DNA of 64,000 bases from UBA5336 sp038526245. Lineage in GTDB: Bacteria; Pseudomonadota; Alphaproteobacteria; Caulobacterales; Hyphomonadaceae. The stretch covers positions 1 to 64,000 of the forward strand of contig JBCBGZ010000001.1 of NCBI GenBank assembly GCA_038526245.1. The letters run 5' to 3'. Shown here one piece after another: positions 52,494 through 59,715 of this stretch (the stretch's first letter is position 1; every line of letters starts with the position of its first letter). Position numbers and translations under genes: made by a program. Under the pieces are notes generated by a model that had not been told where the DNA came from, made no database searches, and saw nothing but the letters and a program-made list of their open reading frames with translations.

Positions 52494-53123
52494 ATGTTCA
52501 CCGGTCTCGTGACTGATGTCGGCACCATCCGAAAGGTTGAGGACCGTAACGGACTTCGCCGTTTCGAGGTCGAGAGCGGGTACCCGCTTGAGAATATCGA
52601 TATGGGCGCATCCATCTTGCATTCAGGCGTTTGCTTGACCGTTGTCGACAAAGGGCAGGGCGAGCGGGGCGCCTGCTTTGCCGTTGAAGCTGTGCCTGAG
52701 ACTCTGTCCAAGACAATTCTGGGAGCGTGGGCTCAGGGCACGCGGGTGAACCTTGAGCAGTCTCTCAAACTGGGGGACGAACTTGGCGGGCATTTTGTGT
52801 TCGGCCATGTGGATGGCGTCGGCGAGGTTGTGTCCGTCACCCCCGAGGGGGAAAGCTGGCGCCTTACAATTCGCCCTCCTGCCGAGATCGCTCGATACTT
52901 TGCCACCAAGGGTTCTGCAGCGGTGAACGGGGTCTCTTTGACGGTGGCAAAAGCGTTGGACAATGGCGATTTTGAACTCGCGATCATCCCGCACACCTGG
53001 GAGGTCACCACTCTGAGCACTTTGAAGGAAGGGCACTCGGTGAACCTCGAGATCGATATGCTCGCGCGCTATGTGGCGCGTCTGGTGGGCGCTGATATGC
53101 CGGGAGAGCACAACAATGGCTGA
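52494..53123 (+). CDS. ribE: riboflavin synthase (alpha subunit)
   Basis: A 209-residue protein with two lumazine-binding domains (about 1-97 and 98-195), converting two 6,7-dimethyl-8-ribityllumazines to riboflavin plus pyrimidinedione. MFTGLVTDVGTI at the N-terminus, SGVCLTVV and the second-domain GHFVFGHVDGVGEV and VNGVSLTV are typical. Six bases after ribD; ribBX starts within its last codons. Confidence 0.95.
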   Translation: MFTGLVTDVGTIRKVEDRNGLRRFEVESGYPLENIDMGASILHSGVCLTVVDKGQGERGACFAVEAVPETLSKTILGAWAQGTRVNLEQSLKLGDELGGHFVFGHVDGVGEVVSVTPEGESWRLTIRPPAEIARYFATKGSAAVNGVSLTVAKALDNGDFELAIIPHTWEVTTLSTLKEGHSVNLEIDMLARYVARLVGADMPGEHNNG

Positions 53124-54243
53124 GGATTTTTCAGGCGCGATTTCATCGATAGATGAGATTATTGAGGATGCCCGCAACGGCAGGATGTACATCCTGATCG
53201 ACGCAGAAGATCGCGAAAATGAAGGCGATCTGATCATTCCAGCCAGTTTTGCCACGCCGGAAGCCGTGAATTTCATGGCCAAGTTTGGTCGTGGCCTTAT
53301 CTGCCTCGCGATGACCGGGGAGCGTGCCAGCGTTCTGAATCTCGACATGATGGCGCGGGACAATCGCGAAAGCATGGGTACGGCTTTCACCGTCTCGATC
53401 GAAGCCGCTGAAGGTGTGACGACGGGGATCAGCGCAGCAGATCGCGCCAAGACGATTGCGGTCGCCATTGATCCGATGCTGGACCACCACGACATCGTTT
53501 CACCGGGACACGTGTTTCCGCTGGTCGCGCGCGACGGCGGCACATTGGTCCGTGCCGGTCACACGGAAGCTGCCGTTGATATCTCCCGAATGGCCGGACT
53601 GTATCCGGCGGGTGTGATCTGCGAGATCATGAATGATGACGGCACAATGGCGCGCTTGCCGGATCTCGTGGCGTTCGCGCAGCTGCACAATCTAAAGATC
53701 GGCACGATCGCAGACCTGATCGCCTGGAGGCGCGGCAATGACCGATACCTGGAGCGCCGGGTCGAGGCACCGCTCGACAGCGCATATGGGTCTGGATTCA
53801 AGACTGTGGTGTTTAGGAACGCGCTGGATGGCGCCGAACATATTGCCATCGTCCACGGGGCAATTTCACCGGATGAGGCAACGCTGGTGCGGGTGCACCG
53901 CGCGGATGTGCTTTCTGATATCCTGGGTGAGCGCGGCCCGCGCCAGGGCCTGGTGGAGAAAGCGATGCAAGCCATCGCGTCGGCCGACGAAGCGGGCGTG
54001 ATTGTCTTCGTGAATACGATGCGACCCAACGCCTTGGCTGAGCGGCTGGGCGCAAAAAGAGATGGTGCTGCGGACGCCCACGCGCCGCTGCGAGAATACG
54101 GGGTTGGCGCGCAGATCTTGCGTGATTTGGGCGTGCGCCGGATGGTTTTCCTATCCGATACGCAGCCCACCCGCGTTGCAGGACTTGACGGATACGGCCT
54201 GACCATAGAGGGCTGGCGACCGCTGAACAAAGAAGAGAGCTGA
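53116..54243 (+). CDS. ribB: 3,4-dihydroxy-2-butanone-4-phosphate synthase with degenerate GTP cyclohydrolase II-like domain (RibBX type)
   Basis: A 375-residue fusion. The first 200 residues are a complete DHBP synthase (DAEDRENEGDLIIPA at 30-44, HTEAAVDISRMAG), making the four-carbon unit of riboflavin from ribulose-5-phosphate. The rest aligns with GTP cyclohydrolase II but lacks its zinc cysteines and the catalytic RQEGRGIGL stretch: VRVHRADVLSDILGERGPRQG and FVNTMRPNALAERLG stand in their place. Such RibBX proteins with an inactive second domain are known in proteobacteria. The first start codon is ATG 53116, overlapping ribE by eight bases. Confidence 0.9.
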   Translation: MAEDFSGAISSIDEIIEDARNGRMYILIDAEDRENEGDLIIPASFATPEAVNFMAKFGRGLICLAMTGERASVLNLDMMARDNRESMGTAFTVSIEAAEGVTTGISAADRAKTIAVAIDPMLDHHDIVSPGHVFPLVARDGGTLVRAGHTEAAVDISRMAGLYPAGVICEIMNDDGTMARLPDLVAFAQLHNLKIGTIADLIAWRRGNDRYLERRVEAPLDSAYGSGFKTVVFRNALDGAEHIAIVHGAISPDEATLVRVHRADVLSDILGERGPRQGLVEKAMQAIASADEAGVIVFVNTMRPNALAERLGAKRDGAADAHAPLREYGVGAQILRDLGVRRMVFLSDTQPTRVAGLDGYGLTIEGWRPLNKEES

Positions 54244-54246
54244 CCC

Positions 54247-54675
54247 ATGGCTGACCGTGTCTTGATCGCCACGTCGCGTTACTACGAAAAAATATCCCTG
54301 GAACTCGAGGCCGGTGTGAATGAGGTTCTCTCCGCAGCGGGAGCCCAAGTCGAAACCATCGAGGTGCCTGGCGCATTTGAGGTCCCGGGCGTCATCGCCA
54401 TGGCGGCCGACAGTGCAAAGTATGATGGCTATGTGGCGCTCGGATGCGTGGTGCGTGGGGAAACCTCGCACTATGACTATGTATGCGGCGAAAGTGCCCG
54501 GGGTCTGATGCGTCTCGCGACCGAGCGCCGGCTCGCGATCGGCTACGGCATCCTCACCGTGGAGTCCCAGGAGCAGGCTTGGGTGCGAGCTGATCGTCAG
54601 CAAAAGAACAAGGGTAAGGACGCCGCGGAAGCCTGCCTGGCCATGCTCGCCCTGCGCAAGAAATTCTGCCGATGA
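54247..54675 (+). CDS. ribH: 6,7-dimethyl-8-ribityllumazine synthase
   Basis: A 142-residue lumazine synthase that joins the RibD product with the RibB product. Signatures are EVPGAFEVPGVIAMAA, VALGCVVRGETSHYDYV (with the catalytic His) and AIGYGILTVESQEQAWVRA. Three bases after ribBX and overlapping nusB by four, so firmly in the operon. Confidence 0.95.
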   Translation: MADRVLIATSRYYEKISLELEAGVNEVLSAAGAQVETIEVPGAFEVPGVIAMAADSAKYDGYVALGCVVRGETSHYDYVCGESARGLMRLATERRLAIGYGILTVESQEQAWVRADRQQKNKGKDAAEACLAMLALRKKFCR

Positions 54676-55151
54676 GTGCGCAGGGAAAGCTTCCCTTTGA
54701 AGTGACCCGCGCGCGCAGGGCAGGGGCCCGGCTCGCTGCCGTTCAGGCGCTGTACCAAATGGAACAGACTGGGCGCAGCGCACCCGCGATCATCCGTGAA
54801 TTCATGGAAGACCGTCTGGGCTTTGGCCCGGAAGGCGAACCCGTAGAAGAGGCAGACCCGGATCTCTTCAAATCGATCATCGAGGGCGTGATTGCCCATC
54901 AATCCGATATAGACAGTGCCATTACCAAGCGTCTGGCCGACGGTTGGAAACTGGCGCGGCTGGACACCATTACACGCGCGATCCTCCGTGCAGCCTGCGC
55001 TGAATACACAAAGCATATCGAGCTAAGCCGCGCGATCATCGCCGATGAGTATGTGTCCCTTGCCCACGATTTCTTTGACGAGGGGCAGGAGGCAAAGTTC
55101 GTGAATGGGGTCCTGGACAAGATCGGCAAGGACCTCCGCCCAGCCGAGTAA
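54672..55151 (+). CDS. nusB: transcription antitermination factor NusB
   Basis: A 159-residue all-helical NusB, which with NusE binds boxA RNA in rRNA antitermination. RRAGARLAAVQALYQME near the N-terminus and AILRAACAEYTKHIELSRAIIADEYVSLAHDFFDEGQEAKFVNGVLD are diagnostic. The ribH-nusB pairing is common in proteobacteria. Confidence 0.95.
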   Translation: MSAQGKLPFEVTRARRAGARLAAVQALYQMEQTGRSAPAIIREFMEDRLGFGPEGEPVEEADPDLFKSIIEGVIAHQSDIDSAITKRLADGWKLARLDTITRAILRAACAEYTKHIELSRAIIADEYVSLAHDFFDEGQEAKFVNGVLDKIGKDLRPAE

Positions 55152-55213
55152 GGGATGACCCCGCTTCCATCCAATGGTAACGTCTGCGCAAAGACATAAA
55201 CCGGGAGGAAAAC

Positions 55214-55822
55214 ATGGCCGACGGACATGCAGGCGCGCCGCAAGCAAAGTTTCGCGAAATGCTTGAGGGCACCCAGGAAGACTGGGCTGCGATTGCCAGC
55301 CACGCCAAGGATTTCAACAAGGGTCTGGCTGCCAGGGTGATCAACCACCTGAAATTGCTCGATGGCGACTATGGTGGCTTCCCGATTGACCGGCTGACTC
55401 ATTCCACCCAAACCGCAACGCGCGCCCTGCGCGATGGACGCGATGAAGAGTATGTCGTCTGCGCGCTGCTGCACGACATTGGCGATACACTCGGAAGCTA
55501 CAACCACCCCGATGTGGCTGCCGCTATCCTGAAACCCTTCGTGAGCGAACAGAACCATTGGATGGTCGCCAACCATGGCGTGTTCCAAGGTTACTACTTC
55601 TTCCATCATCTGGGCCTTGACCGCGACATGCGCGAGCAATTCCGCGGCCATGAATGGTTTGAGTACACCGCGCAGTTTTGCCATCTGTACGATCAGGCTG
55701 CGTTCGATCCGGATTATGACAGCGAATCCCTCGAGACATTCGTGCCAATGGTCGAAAGCGTCTTCGCGAAACCTCGCAACTCCATGTACCTGAAGGCTTT
55801 GGAAGACGAAGCGAAGACTTAG
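55214..55822 (+). CDS. HD-domain phosphohydrolase-like protein
   Basis: A 202-residue HD-domain protein. Candidate metal ligands are the His in LTHSTQTATRALRDG, the HD pair in VVCALLHDIGDTLGSYNHP and later histidines in VANHGVFQGYYFFHHLG. The spacing and the HSxQ..A..A / ALLHDIGD pattern resemble PhnZ/MIOX-like diiron HD enzymes more than nucleotide hydrolases, but I cannot decide by eye. GGGAGGAA precedes ATG 55214. It follows nusB by 62 bases and is convergent with the big barrel gene. Confidence 0.7.
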   Translation: MADGHAGAPQAKFREMLEGTQEDWAAIASHAKDFNKGLAARVINHLKLLDGDYGGFPIDRLTHSTQTATRALRDGRDEEYVVCALLHDIGDTLGSYNHPDVAAAILKPFVSEQNHWMVANHGVFQGYYFFHHLGLDRDMREQFRGHEWFEYTAQFCHLYDQAAFDPDYDSESLETFVPMVESVFAKPRNSMYLKALEDEAKT

Positions 55823-55839
55823 TCTGAAAGGAATGGGGT

Positions 55840-58800
55840 CTAGGCGTTGGCCGATGCACCGAGGTGCGCGATGAACTCGACCCCGCCATCAAGCATTGAA
55901 GGATCGGGGGCGGCTTCAATAGGTGGCAAGCCGACAGGCTGTGTCATGAAGAGTTCATCTTCAGTAAGGTCGACCTCCACCGTATGTGTACGGTCGCCAA
56001 ATCGCGCCAAAATCTGATATCGACCTGGCGCGAGACCTTCAAACGCATACTGTCCAAAACTCGCTGCGATCTGCTGGATGGGTTCGAATGTGTCATCCTC
56101 AAGCGCGGTCAGGGTCAGGCGCGCACCTTCAAGGCGCTCTTCTCCCGGCGTGAGAGCGCCATCGCCGTCCGTGTCCACGAACACGGCGCCGCGCACCTGA
56201 CCGCTGGAAATGACCGGAACGTCAAGTTCAGTGATCCGGCCATCGGCCACCGTTGCGCGCAACAAGACATCATCATGGACCAGCATGCCAAGGGGCAGCG
56301 AGCGGACATTGATGTCCAGCGTGTAGAGCCCTTCCGGCATATTCTGGATTGTGTAGTTGCCTTGTCCGTCAACGCGCAGGGCAAGACGAGTGTTCCGTAG
56401 CGCGATCTGAACACCCGGAACGCCGGGCTCATCGGCCTGGCGGATGCCATCGCGGTTTCGATCCAGAAATGCCCGACCTTTAAGAATGCCTGTGCCTTCA
56501 CTGGGACTGCGGTGCTTTCGCGGCTCATTGAACTCAACCGCGCCGCGCAGACCAAGGCTGAAGCGGACCTGATCGTTGAAGTTCGTGTTCAGGCCACCCA
56601 CCAGCCGAACGGCATCCCACATGTCGTACTGCGCGGATACGGAGCCGAAAAACGAGGTTTGTGCGTTGTCATCCGACACCGACTGGAGCGCTGAAAACTG
56701 GCCGCGAATTTGGAAGTTCTCGCCAAAGGCGTCGCCGCTTGTGGCAATCGCAGAGGCGCCCATTCTGGCAAAGTTCGATTTGTTGGACGCCACAGCAGAA
56801 ATTGAAGGCGAAAAGGCGACGGCTGCCCCATTTTCGAAACTCCGGATAATGGGTTCGAAGGACACATTGGCCACCAGGCGTGTGTTCCGGCCTGTTTCCT
56901 GGCTGTCGCTAGACAGCGTTGCCTGAGCGTCACCCCATTTGAAGCTGCGTTGCGCCCGCACCGTCACAGAATTGCTTGTTCCGCTCGCACCGGACACGCC
57001 GCTCGAGCGGCTGACACCTGCATCGACGGCCAGACGAATGCCCGTTGTCCCCAACTGGGCGCTGGCAGATCCTGCAAGCGATGAAGAGACGCGGTCGCCT
57101 TCAACGCTGGATGCGATCCGGGCACCGGCACCGAACCCCCGCAGCATGTCCCAACTCTCAACTGCGCGCCAGTCGACTGACACTTGGCCACTGGTACGGC
57201 TAGCCACGCGGTTATCAAACACACCGTCGAAATCCGCGTTCGAGTTCGTGTTACTGGCGCGGAAGTTGCCACTTTCGTGGGAAATAGACCCGCGCAAGCT
57301 TGATTGTCTTGAGAGCGTGTAGAGGCCGTCGACCTGGCCGCGCAGGCCAATCGGGTCGAGCCCTTCTGCGGAGAAGGCGCCAAGGTCGGCTGAGACGAAT
57401 ACGGCGCCAAGACCGGGCTCGTCATGGTCTTTGGCTTCTGGAATGAAGTCCTGCTGAACGCTCGCCACCAGTTTCGTATTATTGCCGCCTGCCGTGCTGG
57501 AGATTGCGAGCCCGAGCTCGCGGCTGGATTCGGGGTCAATCAGTCTGGCGCCGGCAACAAAGCCTGAGAATTCGGGAACTGAAGCCGTGTCGAAGATCTG
57601 GCGCGTTCCGCTGAGCGGCGACCCGGCGACAACAGATAGGAGCCTTCCGCTGCCGGTGATCCGGCTGAACGTGGCGCCGCGGATCCGCGAAGCGTCCACG
57701 CCATTCAATTCGCGCCGACGCGGTGTTGCATCTCCCAAGGTGGCATACCAACCAGACAAGGACTGAACTTCCATCTGGAGCCAAGAGGGGACCAGCGTTT
57801 CCGGCTCCGCCAGGCTTCCGGCCGCTTCATAATGGGTCACCGTGTTGAATTGTCGGGCATGGGCCGACAGGCTCGCGCCGACCGCGCCGCGATCGGTGAC
57901 CTGAAATGTAAGACGTTCGAAGGTCAGGGGCGTTTCCGTCGCCTCTTTGTCCACAAATGCACCGGGCATGGCGCCGCCGGCGAGGCGTTCATCCAGGGTG
58001 ACATCAATCCTGTCTGAACCCGGCCGCAGCTCGATGTGGCTGCCTGTGAGGGTTTCGACCGCAGATGACGGCAACAGCAGTTCAATGGGGTCAATATAGC
58101 TGACATTGGGGGTGACCCCGCGGGGCTCGCCATTGACCGAAACCAGACCCGTTGCGAGCTCCAATGTGAACTCAGCGGTGTCTTGCACCCGGGTGACGGT
58201 GACGGTCCCATTGACCGGGTCTTCTCCGAGCGTATGCCCGAAGGCTTCGGCAACATCCTTTAGTGGGATCAACAGCACGGAGCCGATGGTGCGCGGCTCA
58301 GCGCTTGGAAATGCGATACGGGTCCCGTCGACGAAGAGATCAAGGTCAAACTGTGGTTTCAAACGGTCGTCGAGTTTGAGGACAAGCTGGCCTGCATCGT
58401 CCTGCGAGGCGTGGGTGCCGGTCATGACGGAAATCGCGTTGACGTCCAGCCAGGTGTCAGCTTCCTCGCGCGGTTCCCAACCGGGCAGTTTGCCCAACAG
58501 GGATTCATTGGCGAATACGCGTCCGTCGGACATGTCTATCCGCATGATTGCGCCGTCTTGAAACCGCTTCAGAGCGAACACGGTGTCTTTGATCAGAATC
58601 TCACCCTTGAGCGCCTCAATGATCGGGCGCGCATCATAGAGCTCTGTGCCGTCCGCTCTAAGTGTCTTCCGGACATCCACTGTGTCGCCTTCGACTTCGA
58701 CGACCACATGCATGATGGTATCACTCTGGTCTGGCGCAGCCGCAATCGTCTCCGGCGCGTCCTCGGCAAAGGCGGGCGCGTTGAGCTGGCCAAATGAAGC

Positions 58801-58848
58801 CAGGATGGCGGCAAAACCGACCATCAGAGGACGAATATGACGAAGCAT
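55840..58848 (-). CDS. usher-like outer-membrane barrel protein with SdrD/CNA-B-like C-terminal domains
   Basis: A 1002-residue exported protein (signal peptide about 1-28). Residues 45-165 and 167-290 look like two related stalk domains of the copper-amine-oxidase-N type. About 305-780 is a long run of short amphipathic beta strands rich in Ser, Gly and aromatic residues, as expected of an outer-membrane barrel. Two SdrD-B/carboxypeptidase-regulatory-like domains follow (about 785-880 and 882-965), with calcium-loop sequences DRNRDGIRQADE (796-807) and DTDGDGALTPGE (892-903). It lacks recognisable PapC N-terminal sequence, so usher-like is inference, suggested by the PapD-like chaperone locus at 6209-8895. 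It follows a small secreted protein gene by 37 bases. Confidence 0.6.
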   Translation of the reverse strand: MLRHIRPLMVGFAAILASFGQLNAPAFAEDAPETIAAAPDQSDTIMHVVVEVEGDTVDVRKTLRADGTELYDARPIIEALKGEILIKDTVFALKRFQDGAIMRIDMSDGRVFANESLLGKLPGWEPREEADTWLDVNAISVMTGTHASQDDAGQLVLKLDDRLKPQFDLDLFVDGTRIAFPSAEPRTIGSVLLIPLKDVAEAFGHTLGEDPVNGTVTVTRVQDTAEFTLELATGLVSVNGEPRGVTPNVSYIDPIELLLPSSAVETLTGSHIELRPGSDRIDVTLDERLAGGAMPGAFVDKEATETPLTFERLTFQVTDRGAVGASLSAHARQFNTVTHYEAAGSLAEPETLVPSWLQMEVQSLSGWYATLGDATPRRRELNGVDASRIRGATFSRITGSGRLLSVVAGSPLSGTRQIFDTASVPEFSGFVAGARLIDPESSRELGLAISSTAGGNNTKLVASVQQDFIPEAKDHDEPGLGAVFVSADLGAFSAEGLDPIGLRGQVDGLYTLSRQSSLRGSISHESGNFRASNTNSNADFDGVFDNRVASRTSGQVSVDWRAVESWDMLRGFGAGARIASSVEGDRVSSSLAGSASAQLGTTGIRLAVDAGVSRSSGVSGASGTSNSVTVRAQRSFKWGDAQATLSSDSQETGRNTRLVANVSFEPIIRSFENGAAVAFSPSISAVASNKSNFARMGASAIATSGDAFGENFQIRGQFSALQSVSDDNAQTSFFGSVSAQYDMWDAVRLVGGLNTNFNDQVRFSLGLRGAVEFNEPRKHRSPSEGTGILKGRAFLDRNRDGIRQADEPGVPGVQIALRNTRLALRVDGQGNYTIQNMPEGLYTLDINVRSLPLGMLVHDDVLLRATVADGRITELDVPVISSGQVRGAVFVDTDGDGALTPGEERLEGARLTLTALEDDTFEPIQQIAASFGQYAFEGLAPGRYQILARFGDRTHTVEVDLTEDELFMTQPVGLPPIEAAPDPSMLDGGVEFIAHLGASANA

Positions 58849-58885
58849 GGAGGAGGGGAGCGCCTCGCGGCGCGCAGCCTAAGTC

Positions 58886-59302
58886 CTAGCAGGCAGGCGA
58901 CGTGCCGAGGCGTTGGCAAGAACCGCCAGTGCAGGGCGTCACGCGCACATCATGGAAGGTTTGCGTGCCACCTCGGGCCTCGTTTTCCACCGAAATCGAT
59001 GGCGAACTGGCCGTCAGGTCCAGACGAAACGTCTGCTGCAGCAGGGTTTCCATGCGGCCAACCGAGACAAGTTCGCTTGTTTCGGAGACCCAGGTTGAGC
59101 CCACTTGCCGTGCTTCGGCGATAGGCTTCAGGCATGCGCCCGTCAGCCAGGCCGCGCCAGTATCGGTGTCCAGCAGGACGCCATTGTCTGTGTCGATTAT
59201 GCCAATCCACACATCTGCATCGCCGGGCGATTGCGCCACCGCCGGCATTTGCAGGGTCGTCGAAAGGGAGCAGGCAAGTGCTCCCAGAAGTACCCTTTTC
59301 AT
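58886..59302 (-). CDS. small secreted protein upstream of the barrel gene
   Basis: A 138-residue protein with a signal peptide (MKRVLLGALACSLSTTLQMPAVAQ) that I do not recognise. The mature part is beta-type and has four cysteines, three near the end (TPCTGGSCQ and the final C), probably forming disulfides. ATG 59302 is chosen over two in-frame GTG codons just upstream. The close 37-base spacing to the 1002-residue barrel gene suggests one operon and a shared job at the envelope. Confidence 0.6.
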   Translation of the reverse strand: MKRVLLGALACSLSTTLQMPAVAQSPGDADVWIGIIDTDNGVLLDTDTGAAWLTGACLKPIAEARQVGSTWVSETSELVSVGRMETLLQQTFRLDLTASSPSISVENEARGGTQTFHDVRVTPCTGGSCQRLGTSPAC

Positions 59303-59715
59303 CACCACACCTATTCTTTGTTTATAGGGTGATCTGTAGGCGGTGTTGGTTAAGGACGCCTTGAAGACGCTGCGATCTGAGCGATGCCGAAGAACTTTTT
59401 TTGATCATCAAAATGCCCAGGAATCGCCCGCAGCCAAGGTGAGGCAAGGCATCAGGACTTGCGAACAGGTCATTGAATTCAAACAAAATAATAGAGCAAA
59501 GGGCGTCTCCCGTAATTTCGGGCATTTGCGCTCAACGCTATGAATTCAAACAAGAAAATGGAAAATCGGAAATACTGTCGTGCGAATGTCCGGGGCGGCG
59601 GACCCTTCTGAACCCTTAATCGCTGTTGGCAATGTTACCGCACGAGCAAACCTCATTTTCACCGTTTGAAGGCTAACGTTCCCGACAAAATGACGATCAC
59701 TCAGAGAGATCCGGC
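59303..59715. other. intergenic region with a 13-bp direct repeat, no gene
   Basis: 413 bases between divergent genes with no supportable coding sequence. TGAATTCAAACAA occurs at 59474-59486 and again at 59541-59553 in the same orientation, 67 bases apart. The half TTGAA..TTCAA type symmetry within GAATTC makes it a possible regulator site. Otherwise I see nothing defined. Confidence 0.4.

Noticed and set aside
59343..59543. Plus-strand frame of 66 codons in the 59303-59715 gap
   Set aside because: Composition is unlike the neighbouring genes, no ribosome-binding site and no family match.
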